A DNA stretch of 64,000 nt, from contig NZ_JAFKJN010000014.1 of NCBI RefSeq assembly GCF_017305915.1, positions 62,001 through 126,000 of the forward strand, given 5' to 3'. A program made the translations under genes and the position numbers. Below, one piece after another: positions 39,900-47,705 of the stretch. Numbering within the stretch: the stretch's first letter is position 1; every line of letters begins with the position of its first letter. The notes under the pieces were generated by a model. The model was not told where the DNA came from. It was given only the letters and a program-made list of their open reading frames with translations, and searched no databases. The stretch is from Reyranella sp. Its GTDB lineage: Bacteria > Pseudomonadota > Alphaproteobacteria > Reyranellales > Reyranellaceae.

Positions 39900-40231
39900 C
39901 ATTCGGCGGCCCGCCGGCCCCAGACGACGGTGTCGCCGTAGACCTCGGGGATCTTGGCGTCCTGGTCGGCCGGCGAGAACAGCTCCCATTCGATGCCGTT
40001 GATATCGTGGGTCGAGGAGAAGCCCTTCGCCGCGTCGTCCTCGAAGCCGAGATGGCGTAGCTGGCCGGCGCGCGCCGGCATCTCGTTGATCGAGAAGTTG
40101 AGCGTCTCGGTGCGGAACAGCGCGTACTTGCCGGGCACGACGGCGGTCGGCGCCACGCCGAGGCGCTGGCTGTAGTCGGCGATCGACTCCTTGAGGTCGG
40201 CAACGGCGATGGCGATGTGGAAACGGCGCAT
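39899..40231 (-). CDS. VOC-family (glyoxalase/extradiol-like) protein
   Basis: 110 residues. The vicinal-oxygen-chelate fold is seen in FHIAIAVADLKESIADYSQRLG at the start, RHLGFEDD in the middle and NGIEWELFSP near the end. His5 and Glu77 of that pattern could be metal ligands. The substrate is unknown; members include glyoxalases, resistance proteins and lyases. It is divergent from the XRE regulator, whose operator lies 87 bases upstream. Confidence 0.85.
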   Translation of the reverse strand: MRRFHIAIAVADLKESIADYSQRLGVAPTAVVPGKYALFRTETLNFSINEMPARAGQLRHLGFEDDAAKGFSSTHDINGIEWELFSPADQDAKIPEVYGDTVVWGRRAAE

Positions 40232-40317
40232 GGGCTGGCTCCCTTGTGGCTCCCCCTTGGCTCTCTTGGGGGCTGGCGCGCCTCAAATCACCAGACCGGC
40301 CAAGCTGGTACAAGGCG

Positions 40318-40341
40318 GGTAGTTATACGGGTATAACTACC
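40318..40341. promoter_or_regulatory. Palindromic operator in front of the XRE regulator
   Basis: Two perfect 11-base arms, GGTAGTTATAC and its complement GTATAACTACC, are separated by GG. The site ends three bases before the regulator ATG and overlaps AT-rich hexamers that could be the -10 box (TATAAC). Binding here would block transcription or translation start. The adjacent XRE protein is the natural candidate, which makes this an autoregulatory site. Confidence 0.8.
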
Positions 40342-40344
40342 ACC

Positions 40345-41151
40345 ATGACCGACCGGACCGACCGTCAGCAGCGCACGCTGGGCGAATTCCTGCGCGCCCA
40401 TCGCGCCCGCCTGTCGCCGGCGGGCCTCGGCCTGCCGGCGGGACAGCGCCGGCGCACGCCCGGCCTGCGGCGCGAGGAGGTGGCGCAGCGCTGTGGCCTC
40501 AGCGTCACCTGGTACACCTGGCTGGAACAGGGCCGCGACGTGGCGGCCTCGCCCCAAGCACTGGCCTCGGTGGCGCAAGCCTTGCAGCTCACGCCGGCTG
40601 AGCGCGCCTATCTTTTCCAGATCGCGGGCCGCATCGACCCGGCGTCGCCGCTCTCGGACGACGCCATGGACGTGCCGCCGACGCTGGCCGATGCGCTGGC
40701 CTCGATCTCGGGGCCCGCCTACGTGCTCGACCGGCTGTGGAACGCGCGCGCCTGCAACGAGGCGGCGCGGCGCTTGTTCGTCAGCTGGCTCGATGGCGAG
40801 GAGGCCAACCTGCTGCGCTACGTGTTCCTGAACCCGGTCGCGCGGCGGGTGATTCCCGACTGGAATGGGCGGGCGCGCCGCGTGCTGGCGGAGTTCCGCG
40901 CCGAATCGAGCCGCCATCTCGACGATCCCGCCCTGGTCGCGCTGGTCGACGATTTGCGCGGCCGCAGCGATTTCTTCGCCCAGTGCTGGGACGAGCATGA
41001 GGTGGTGGTGCCGCTGGGCGGCGAGCGCATCTTCGAGCACCCGCGCGAGGGCCGGCTGACCTACGAGCAGGTTGCCTTTACGCTGGCGAGCCGGATTGAC
41101 TTGAAGCTGGTAATGTTGATCGATCGGAAGCACCGCACGCGCCGCGCGTAA
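40345..41151 (+). CDS. XRE-family transcriptional regulator with MmyB-like ligand domain
   Basis: 268 residues. An N-terminal helix-turn-helix (LGEFLRAHRARLSP...RRTPGLRREEVAQRCGLSVTWYTWLEQGRD, about 10-65) is followed by the MmyB-like domain (about 105-265, LADALASISGPAYVLDRLWNARACNEAARRLF). That domain binds fatty-acid-like or other small ligands in known relatives. No ribosome site is visible, and the ATG follows the palindrome directly, so translation may start on a very short leader. It may control the divergent VOC gene and the following dioxygenase. Confidence 0.9.
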   Translation: MTDRTDRQQRTLGEFLRAHRARLSPAGLGLPAGQRRRTPGLRREEVAQRCGLSVTWYTWLEQGRDVAASPQALASVAQALQLTPAERAYLFQIAGRIDPASPLSDDAMDVPPTLADALASISGPAYVLDRLWNARACNEAARRLFVSWLDGEEANLLRYVFLNPVARRVIPDWNGRARRVLAEFRAESSRHLDDPALVALVDDLRGRSDFFAQCWDEHEVVVPLGGERIFEHPREGRLTYEQVAFTLASRIDLKLVMLIDRKHRTRRA

Positions 41152-41187
41152 AGGGAGGCTGCGGCTTCCGCCTGCGTATAGGGAGGC

Positions 41188-41826
41188 ATGATCATGCGAC
41201 CCTTCTCCCGCCGCCTGCTGCTCGCCGCCGCCGGCACGTCCATCCTGCCGCTGGGCGATTCGCTCGCCGCCGGCCTCGTCGCCACGCCGGCGCAGACCGA
41301 GGGGCCGTTCTACCCGACGGCCTTCCCGACCGATTCCGACAACGACCTCGTGCAGGTGCGCGGACAGGCGGCGCATGCCCTGGGCACCGTCCTGCATCTG
41401 CAGGGCCGCGTGCTCGACGCTTCGGGCAAGCCGCTGGACGGCGCGCTGGTCGAGATCTGGCAATGCGATGCACACGGGATCTACGACCATCCGCGGCAGC
41501 CGGGCCGCGATCGGCGCGATTCGGCGTTCCAGGGTTACGGCAAGATGCTGACCGATGCGCAGAGCACCTATCGCTTCCGCACCCTGAAGCCGGTCGCCTA
41601 TCCCGGCCGTACGCCGCACATCCATCTCAAGGTGGCGACGGCCGACGGACGGCAGCTCACGACGCAGTTCTATCTCGCCGACGACCCGCAGAACGAGCGC
41701 GACTTCGTCTATCGCGCCGCGGCGCGCGATGCTCGGCAGCGCGAGCGCATCGACATGCGCCTGCAGCCCGCCGACGGCATCGAGGCCGGCGCGTTCACGA
41801 CGACGATGGACATCGTGATCGTCTGA
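41188..41826 (+). CDS. Exported intradiol ring-cleavage dioxygenase
   Basis: 212 residues. A Tat-like signal (MIMRPFSRRLLLAAAGTSIL) predicts export. The Fe(III) ligand set of protocatechuate/catechol dioxygenases is intact: Tyr99 (GIYDH), Tyr138 (VAYPGR), His144 and His146 (TPHIH), with Arg141 beside them. Members open catechol-type rings between the hydroxyl groups. An exported form is less usual and suggests action on plant phenolics or lignin-like compounds outside the cytoplasm (inference). It lies 36 bases after the regulator. Confidence 0.9.
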   Translation: MIMRPFSRRLLLAAAGTSILPLGDSLAAGLVATPAQTEGPFYPTAFPTDSDNDLVQVRGQAAHALGTVLHLQGRVLDASGKPLDGALVEIWQCDAHGIYDHPRQPGRDRRDSAFQGYGKMLTDAQSTYRFRTLKPVAYPGRTPHIHLKVATADGRQLTTQFYLADDPQNERDFVYRAAARDARQRERIDMRLQPADGIEAGAFTTTMDIVIV

Positions 41827-41948
41827 TCGGCGGTTGAGCGACTTGACCGGCTCGCGCATCGCCAGCGGGAAGCTGATGCGTCCGTTGCAGGCCAATCCGA
41901 CGAGAAGTTTCGCAATGATCGGGCGCATGGCCCGAGCACAGCCGGCTG

Positions 41949-42818
41949 TTATTCGTCCGGACCGCCGAGGCTGCCGTCGTGCGGCAGGCCGATGGCGTGA
42001 TAGCCCGAATCGACGAAATGCACCGTGCCGGTGACACCGGCGCTCAAGTCGGACAGATAGTAGAGCGCGGCACCGCCCACGTCGGAGAGCTCGACGTTGC
42101 GGCGCAGCGGCGAGGCATTGCGCGACACGCGATAGACGTAGCGCGCGCCGCCGATCACCGCACCGGCGAGGGTTCGCATCGGGCCGGGCGAGATCGCGTT
42201 GACGCGCACGCCCTGCGGCCCGAGATCGGCCGCGAGGTAGCGCACGCTCGCCTCGAGGGCGGCCTTGGCGACGCCCATCACGTTGTACGACGGCATCACG
42301 CGCGTCGCGCCCTCAAAGGTCAGCGTGATCAGGCTGCCGCCGTCGGTCATCAGCGGCAGCGCCTTGCGCGCGATCTCGGTGAACGAATAGCAGGAGATGG
42401 TGAGGCTGCGCTGGAAGTTGGCCTTGGTGGTGTCGACGTAGCGGCCCTTCAGCTCCTCCTTGTCGGAGAAGGCGATGGCATGGACCACGAAGTCGAGCCG
42501 GCCCCATTCGCTCTTCAGCCGCTCGAACAGCGCGTCGAGGCTGGCCTCGTTCTCGACGTCGGCCTCCAGGATGATCTTGGCGCCGAGCTTCTCGACCATC
42601 GGGATCACGCGCTTGCCGAACGCGCCGCCCTGGTAGGTGAAGGCGAGCTCCGCGCCCGCCGCATGCAGCGCCTGGGCGATACCCCAGGCGATCGAGCGGT
42701 CGTTGGCGACGCCCATCACCAGCCCCCGCTTGCCTTGCATCAGCTTGGCGACGACGGGTAGCTCGCCGGTTTTCGACGACGGTTGTGGCGTCGTCTCCCC
42801 CGAAGCGGCGTCAGGCAT
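41949..42818 (-). CDS. fabI: Enoyl-ACP reductase (NADH)
   Basis: 289 residues. It reduces trans-2-enoyl-ACP in the last step of each fatty-acid elongation round. The SDR-type Tyr178 and Lys185 (YNVMGVAK, spacing seven) and the FabI NAD site GVANDRSIAWGIA (36-48) are seen. About 24 extra residues (MPDAASGETTPQPSSKTGE) precede the normal start. It is the last gene of fabA-fabB-fabI, eight bases after fabB. Confidence 0.95.
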   Translation of the reverse strand: MPDAASGETTPQPSSKTGELPVVAKLMQGKRGLVMGVANDRSIAWGIAQALHAAGAELAFTYQGGAFGKRVIPMVEKLGAKIILEADVENEASLDALFERLKSEWGRLDFVVHAIAFSDKEELKGRYVDTTKANFQRSLTISCYSFTEIARKALPLMTDGGSLITLTFEGATRVMPSYNVMGVAKAALEASVRYLAADLGPQGVRVNAISPGPMRTLAGAVIGGARYVYRVSRNASPLRRNVELSDVGGAALYYLSDLSAGVTGTVHFVDSGYHAIGLPHDGSLGGPDE

Positions 42819-42826
42819 ATTTTCCT

Positions 42827-44062
42827 CTAGTGGTCGTAGCGCGAGAACAGCAGGCAGGCGTTGGTGCCGCCGAAGCCGAAGCTGTTCGACATCACCGTCT
42901 GCAGGCCGGCATTGTCGATCCGCTGGCGGGCGATCGGATAGCCCTCGGCGCCGGGATCGAGATTGTCGATGTTGACCGACGGCGCCACGAAGTCGTTGTG
43001 CAGCATCAGCAGCGAGTAGACCGCCTCGTGCGCGCCGGTCGCGCCCTGGCTGTGCCCGGTCAGCGACTTGGTCGAGCTGACGGTCGGCAGCTTGTCGCCG
43101 AACACTGCGCGGATCGCGTCGAGCTCGGTGATGTCGCCGACCGGCGTCGCCGTGCCGTGGGTGTTGATGTAGTCGACCGGCGCGTTGCGCCGGGCCGCGC
43201 CGGGGAAGCCCTCGACCGCGAGCTTCATGCAGCGCACCGCGCCCTCGCCGGAGGGCGCCACCATGTCGGCGCCGTCCGAGGTCGCGCCGTAGCCGATCAC
43301 CTCGGCGTAGATCCTGGCGCCGCGCGCGCGGGCGGCCTCGAGCTCCTCGAGCACCAGGATGCCGCCGCCGCCCGAGATCACGAAGCCGTCGCGATCCTTG
43401 TCGTAGGCGCGGCTCGCGCGCTGCGGCTGGTCGTTGTACTTGGACGACATCGCGCCCATGGCGTCGAACAGCACCGACAGCGTCCAGTCGAGCTCCTCGC
43501 CGCCGCCCGCGAACATGCGGTCGGTCTTGCCGAGCTGGATGCATTCGACGGCGTTGCCGATGCAATGCGCCGAGGTCGAGCAGGCCGAGCTGATCGAATA
43601 GCTGAGCCCTTTGATCTTGAAGGCCGTCGCGAGGTTGGCCGAGACCGTGCTCGACATGGCGCGCGGCACCTGGAACGGGCCGACCCGCTTGGGCCCCTTT
43701 TCCTTGGTGGTCAGCGCCGCCTGCACGATCGCGCCCGTGGTCGGGCCGCCCGAGCCCGCGACCAGGCCGGTGCGTTCGTTGGAGATCTCCTTCTCGCTGA
43801 GGCCCGCGTCCGCGATCGCCTCCTTCATTGCGAGATAGGCATAGGCGCCGCCATTGCCCATGAAGCGCATCAGGCGACGGTCGACCAGCTCCTCGGGATT
43901 GAGCTTGAGGGTGCCGGCGACCTGGCTGCGGAAGCCCAGCTCCTTGTACTGCGGCACGAACTCGATGCCGGACTTGCCGTCTTTCAGCGACTGCGTGACT
44001 TCATTGGCGTTGTTGCCGATCGACGACACCACGCCGAGGCCCGTGACTACGACACGGCGCAT
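42827..44062 (-). CDS. fabB: 3-oxoacyl-ACP synthase I
   Basis: 411 residues. The condensing enzyme needed for unsaturated fatty-acid elongation. The active site is complete: Cys161 ([10 protein letters not shown]), His302 ([11 protein letters not shown]), Lys332 (TKSLTGHS) and His337. The partnership with fabA two bases upstream marks it as FabB rather than FabF. Confidence 0.95.
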   Translation of the reverse strand: MRRVVVTGLGVVSSIGNNANEVTQSLKDGKSGIEFVPQYKELGFRSQVAGTLKLNPEELVDRRLMRFMGNGGAYAYLAMKEAIADAGLSEKEISNERTGLVAGSGGPTTGAIVQAALTTKEKGPKRVGPFQVPRAMSSTVSANLATAFKIKGLSYSISSACSTSAHCIGNAVECIQLGKTDRMFAGGGEELDWTLSVLFDAMGAMSSKYNDQPQRASRAYDKDRDGFVISGGGGILVLEELEAARARGARIYAEVIGYGATSDGADMVAPSGEGAVRCMKLAVEGFPGAARRNAPVDYINTHGTATPVGDITELDAIRAVFGDKLPTVSSTKSLTGHSQGATGAHEAVYSLLMLHNDFVAPSVNIDNLDPGAEGYPIARQRIDNAGLQTVMSNSFGFGGTNACLLFSRYDH

Positions 44063-44064
44063 GA

Positions 44065-44598
44065 TCAGCTCGCCGCCGCGGCAGCTTGCGCGCCGTCCTT
44101 GAAAAGACCGACCCTCATGTCGCTCACCTCGAACGCCACATTGTCGTCGGCGGTGACGATGCCGTCGGCGATGCCCATGACGAGGCGGCGCAGGATCACG
44201 CGCTTCATGTGCACATGGTAGGTGAGCTTCTTCACGGTGGGCACGATCATGCTGGTGAGCCGGACCTCACCGACGCCCAGCGCCCGGCCGCGGCCCGGCG
44301 CCTTCATCCAGCCAAGGAAGAACCCCGCCATCTGCCACAGGGCGTCGAGGCCGAGGCACCCGGGCATCACCGGGTCGCCCTTGAAATGGCAGGCGAAAAA
44401 CCAGAGATCGGGCTTCACATCGAGCTCGGCCACGACCTCGCCCTTGCCGTACCTGCCGCCCTTGTCGTTGATCTGGGTGATCCGGTCGAACATCAGCATC
44501 GGCGGGAGCGGCAGTTGCGCGTTGCCCGGCCCGAACAGACGCCCCTTCGCGCACTCGATCAGGTCCTCGAAAGTGTAACTATGCTTCTGTTCGCTCAC
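44065..44598 (-). CDS. fabA: 3-hydroxydecanoyl-ACP dehydratase/isomerase
   Basis: 177 residues from GTG 44598, chosen because it matches the family start ([13 protein letters not shown]); an ATG at 44625 would add nine residues. It dehydrates 3-hydroxydecanoyl-ACP and isomerises trans-2 to cis-3-decenoyl-ACP, the entry to unsaturated fatty acids. Catalytic His71 ([14 protein letters not shown]) and Asp85 (LGLDALWQ) are in place. It is divergent from irr across about 140 bases, a typical alphaproteobacterial arrangement. Confidence 0.95.
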   Translation of the reverse strand: MSEQKHSYTFEDLIECAKGRLFGPGNAQLPLPPMLMFDRITQINDKGGRYGKGEVVAELDVKPDLWFFACHFKGDPVMPGCLGLDALWQMAGFFLGWMKAPGRGRALGVGEVRLTSMIVPTVKKLTYHVHMKRVILRRLVMGIADGIVTADDNVAFEVSDMRVGLFKDGAQAAAAAS

Positions 44599-44737
44599 TC
44601 TATCACCGTCCACCGGTCGCTCCATTGCGGAGCGCGCCGCAGAATAGGGACGCCGGCCGTCTTGCGCAAACCGCCCAAATAGCCCCGGATGGCCCTTCCC
44701 AGGCCTTAATTCCGTCCTTACATATGGCGCGTTAGCC

Positions 44738-45151
44738 ATGTCTTCCGTCATCCCCGAGACCGATTTTGCGGTTCGCCTCCGGGCCGCCGGCCTGCGCCCG
44801 ACCCGCCAGCGGGTCGCCTTGGCGCGCGTGCTGTTCGGTGACGGTCATCGCCATGTCACGGCCGAAAGCCTGCATGCCGAGGTGCGGTTGGCCAAGAGCC
44901 CGGTTTCCCTGGCCACGGTGTACAACGCCCTGAACCAGTTCCGCGATGCCGGCCTGCTGCGCGAGGTCGTGGTGGCGCCCGGCCGGTCGTATTTCGACAC
45001 CAATACCGGTCATCACCACCACTTCTTCGTCGAGACCGACAACGAGCTGCACGACTTCCCGTCGGACGACGTGACCATCGCCGGCCTGCCCTCGCCGCCT
45101 CGGGGCACGAAGGTTTCACGGGTCGATGTGATCGTACGGGTTCGTCGCTAA
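44738..45151 (+). CDS. irr: Fur-family iron response regulator Irr
   Basis: 137 residues. Irr is the haem-sensing global iron regulator of alphaproteobacteria. It has the winged helix ([42 protein letters not shown]) and the HHHHFF motif (His92-His95) that marks Irr among Fur proteins. The N-terminal haem-regulatory motif (GCPWHD) of Bradyrhizobium Irr is absent, as in many other species, so turnover control may differ. An Irr-type box follows it at 45193-45209. Confidence 0.93.
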   Translation: MSSVIPETDFAVRLRAAGLRPTRQRVALARVLFGDGHRHVTAESLHAEVRLAKSPVSLATVYNALNQFRDAGLLREVVVAPGRSYFDTNTGHHHHFFVETDNELHDFPSDDVTIAGLPSPPRGTKVSRVDVIVRVRR

Positions 45152-45192
45152 GTCCCCGAATTCCTTGGGCGACTTGCGAATCGTTTTCAATT

Positions 45193-45209
45193 ATTAGAAA
45201 TATTCTAAA
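45193..45209. promoter_or_regulatory. Irr box / iron control element (ICE) upstream of rubrerythrin
   Basis: ATTAGAA-ATA-TTCTAAA, a dyad with six-base perfect inner arms. It differs at one position from the published ICE consensus TTTAGAA-N3-TTCTAAA. It lies 41 bases after the irr stop and 65 bases before the rubrerythrin start. The AT-rich patch stands out in GC-rich DNA. Confidence 0.82.
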
Positions 45210-45213
45210 CTGC

Positions 45214-45242
45214 TTGACGGTTTAGTGCCAGGTCCCCAGTAT
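45214..45242 (+). promoter_or_regulatory. Possible promoter of the rubrerythrin operon
   Basis: TTGACG (45214-45219), a 17-base spacer, and CAGTAT as a weak -10. If this is right, the ICE lies just upstream of the -35 box. From that place Irr is known to activate some genes, rather than repress. This is a guess from hexamers only. Confidence 0.4.
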
Positions 45243-45273
45243 CCGCCTCGCAATTTCCGAGGAGGAGTGACCA

Positions 45274-45693
45274 GTGGCGAACCTCAAAGGGTCTAAGACC
45301 GAAGGCAATCTGAAGGCGGCGTTCGCGGGCGAGAGCCAGGCGAACCGCCGCTACCTCTACTTCGCACAGAAGGCTGACGTCGAAGGCTACAACGACGTCG
45401 CGACCGTGTTCCGTTCGACCGCCGAGGGCGAGACCGGCCACGCGCACGGCCATCTCGAGTTCCTCGAGGTGAGCGGCGACCCGGCGACCGGCCTGCCGAT
45501 CGGTGAGACCTCGGCCAACCTCAAGGCGGCGATCGCGGGCGAGACCCACGAATACACCGACATGTACCCAGGCATGGCGCGCACCGCCCGCGAGGAAGGC
45601 TTCAGCGAGATCGCCGACTGGTTCGAGACCCTCGCCAAGGCCGAGAAGAGCCACGCCGGGCGCTTCCAGAAGGCCCTGGACACGATGGCCTGA
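45274..45693 (+). CDS. Rubrerythrin-family diiron protein (ferritin-like domain only)
   Basis: 139 residues from a GTG with a strong ribosome site (GAGGAGGAG). It is the four-helix diiron domain of rubrerythrin without the C-terminal rubredoxin domain: [56 protein letters not shown] and [11 protein letters not shown], each with the E/ExxH-type ligands. Rubrerythrins reduce hydrogen peroxide and need an external electron donor. The Fe-S protein encoded next is a candidate. A terminator follows directly. Confidence 0.92.
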   Translation: MANLKGSKTEGNLKAAFAGESQANRRYLYFAQKADVEGYNDVATVFRSTAEGETGHAHGHLEFLEVSGDPATGLPIGETSANLKAAIAGETHEYTDMYPGMARTAREEGFSEIADWFETLAKAEKSHAGRFQKALDTMA

Positions 45694-45712
45694 TCACCCG
45701 CCTGAACAGGCA

Positions 45713-45737
45713 AAGGGGACCTGCGGGTCCCCTTTTT
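45713..45737 (+). terminator. Terminator inside the rubrerythrin operon
   Basis: AAGGGGACC pairs with GGTCCCCTT around a TGCG loop, followed by TTT. It lies 19 bases after the rubrerythrin stop and 23 bases before the next start. It would give an abundant short message for rubrerythrin and a rarer long one for the two downstream genes. Confidence 0.85.
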
Positions 45738-45759
45738 CGTCCCATCGACAGAGCGATCC

Positions 45760-47133
45760 ATGCGCGAAGGCAGCCTCGAAGCCCCGACCCGTCACCCCCT
45801 CGACTGGCAGAACCCGTGGTTCTGGGACGAGGCCGCGCTCGAGAAGGAAATGGAGCGCGTCTTCGACATCTGTCACGGCTGCCGGCGCTGCTTCAACCTT
45901 TGCGATTCCTTCCCGCGCCTGTTCGAGATGATCGACAACGGCCCGACCGGCGAGCTCGACGGCGTGCCGAAGGAGCGTTTCGCCGAGGTCGAGCAGGCCT
46001 GCACGCTCTGCGACATGTGCTTCATGACCAAGTGTCCGTACGTGCCGCCGCATCCGTGGAATCTCGACTTCCCGCACCTGATGCTGCGCCATCGCGCGGT
46101 GCAGGCGCGCAAGAAGGGCATCGGCTTCGTCGAGAGCCAGCTCGCCGACACCGATCGCGCCGGCCGGCTCGGCACCTTCGCCGCCGAGCTGATCAACTGG
46201 GCGACCGACGAGACCAACCAGCCGATGCGGCGCAGTCTCGAGAAGTACGCCGGCATCCATCACGGCGCGCGGCTGCCCAGGCAGGCCGGCGAGACCTTCG
46301 AGGCGATGGCGCATCGCGAGCCGGTCGAGCTGAATGCGGCGGCGCCGGCCTTCGGCAAGCGCAAGGCGGTGCTCTATGCCACCTGCTTCGTCAACTTCCA
46401 CAACACCGAGATCGGCAAGGCAACGCTCGACGTGCTGGCGCAGAACGGTGTCGAGACCGAGGTCGTGCATCCGGCTTGCTGCGGCATGCCCAAGCTCGAG
46501 CTGGGCGACCTGGAAACTGTTGCGGCTGCCGCGCGCACCGTTTCCGCGGCGCTGCTGCCGTGGGTCGACAAGGGCTACGACGTGGTGGCGCTGACGCCGA
46601 GCTGCGCGCTGATGCTGAAATTCGAATGGCCGCTGATCCTGCCGAAGGATCCCGACATCGAGCGGCTGTCGCGGGCGACCTTCGATCTCTCCGAATACGT
46701 GGTCGACATCGCCAAGAAGCACGGCCTCGCCGAGGGCCTCAACCCGGTCGAAGGCGGCATCAGCCTGCATCTCGCCTGCCACGCGCGGGCGCAGAACATG
46801 GGACCGAAGGGCGCGGAGATGCTGCGCCTGATCCCCAAGACCCGAGTCGCGGTGATCGAGCGCTGCAGCGGCCATGGCGGCATCTGGGGCGCCCGCACCG
46901 AGAACTTCGACATCGCGGTCAAGGTCGGCAGGCCGGCGGCGCAGGCGGCGCTGAAGAACAACACCGGCCACGTCGCCTCGGAATGCCCGCTTGCCGCCGA
47001 GCACCTGTTGCAGGTGATGGAAAAGGAAGCGGGCGAGACCAGGCCCAAGCCGCTCCGCGCCGATCATCCGATCGAGATCTTCGCGCGTGCCTACAGGCCG
47101 AAGGAGGACTCCGATGACGCCGCGAAAGATTGA
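45760..47133 (+). CDS. Two-cluster Fe-S oxidoreductase with CCG domains (GlpC/HdrD-like)
   Basis: 457 residues. Two ferredoxin-type [4Fe-4S] sites: Cys38-x2-Cys41-x2-Cys44-x3-Cys48 and Cys81-x2-Cys84-x2-Cys87-x4-Cys92-Pro. Then come two cysteine-rich (CCG-type) domains, the first canonical (HPACCGMP), the second with CSGHGG instead of CCG. This is the layout of GlpC and heterodisulfide-reductase-related subunits, which pass electrons. There is no signal peptide or membrane helix. Between a rubrerythrin and a DUF3501 gene it is a likely electron donor for peroxide reduction. Confidence 0.9.
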   Translation: MREGSLEAPTRHPLDWQNPWFWDEAALEKEMERVFDICHGCRRCFNLCDSFPRLFEMIDNGPTGELDGVPKERFAEVEQACTLCDMCFMTKCPYVPPHPWNLDFPHLMLRHRAVQARKKGIGFVESQLADTDRAGRLGTFAAELINWATDETNQPMRRSLEKYAGIHHGARLPRQAGETFEAMAHREPVELNAAAPAFGKRKAVLYATCFVNFHNTEIGKATLDVLAQNGVETEVVHPACCGMPKLELGDLETVAAAARTVSAALLPWVDKGYDVVALTPSCALMLKFEWPLILPKDPDIERLSRATFDLSEYVVDIAKKHGLAEGLNPVEGGISLHLACHARAQNMGPKGAEMLRLIPKTRVAVIERCSGHGGIWGARTENFDIAVKVGRPAAQAALKNNTGHVASECPLAAEHLLQVMEKEAGETRPKPLRADHPIEIFARAYRPKEDSDDAAKD

Positions 47134-47701
47134 GCCCTCGGTCATCATCCCGCTGAAGGACTACGCGCCGCAGCGGGCCGAGCGCCGCAAGCGCATCAGC
47201 GAGATCAAGAAGAACCGTCGGCTCGAGGTCGGGCCGTTCGCGACCTTCTACTTCGAGAGCTACGACACCATGCTGCACCAGGTGCACGAGATGCTCTTCA
47301 TCGAGAAGGGCGGCGCCGAGCAGTTGCCGGACGAGCTCGCGGCCTACAATCCGCTGATCCCGCAGGGGGCCGAGCTGGTGGCGACGGTGATGTTCGAGAT
47401 CGACGATCCGATCCGCCGCGCCCGCGTGCTCGCCAACCTGGGTGGCGTCGAGGACAAGGCTTTCATCCGCGTCGGCAGCGAGATCGTGCGCGGCGTCGCC
47501 GAGGAGGACCAGGAGCGCAGCCGCGAGGACGGCAAGGCCTCGTCGGTGCAGTTCATCCGCTTCCCCTTCGCCGTGGCGCAGATCGCGGCCTTCAAGGGTG
47601 GCACGGGCGACGTCATCGTCGGCTTCGATCATCCGAACTACGGTCACATGGCAGTGATGCCCAACGCGGTCCGGCAGGCGCTGGCGCAGGACTTCGCCTG
47701 A
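47114..47701 (+). CDS. DUF3501 family protein
   Basis: 195 residues. The ATG at 47114 lies 20 bases inside the Fe-S gene, after AAGGAGGA, so translation is coupled. Segments such as LKDYAPQRAERRKRISEIKKNRRLEVGPFATFYFE and RFPFAVAQIAAFKGG match DUF3501 as I remember it. No cofactor motif or membrane segment is seen. The function is unknown. Its genetic bond to rubrerythrin and an Fe-S electron carrier implies a part in peroxide or iron handling. Confidence 0.82.
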   Translation: MTPRKIEPSVIIPLKDYAPQRAERRKRISEIKKNRRLEVGPFATFYFESYDTMLHQVHEMLFIEKGGAEQLPDELAAYNPLIPQGAELVATVMFEIDDPIRRARVLANLGGVEDKAFIRVGSEIVRGVAEEDQERSREDGKASSVQFIRFPFAVAQIAAFKGGTGDVIVGFDHPNYGHMAVMPNAVRQALAQDFA

Positions 47702-47705
47702 CGCC

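Noticed and set aside
41827..41948. Short frames between the dioxygenase and fabI as a gene
   Set aside because: No start with a ribosome site and no stable frame. It looks like an ordinary convergent gap.
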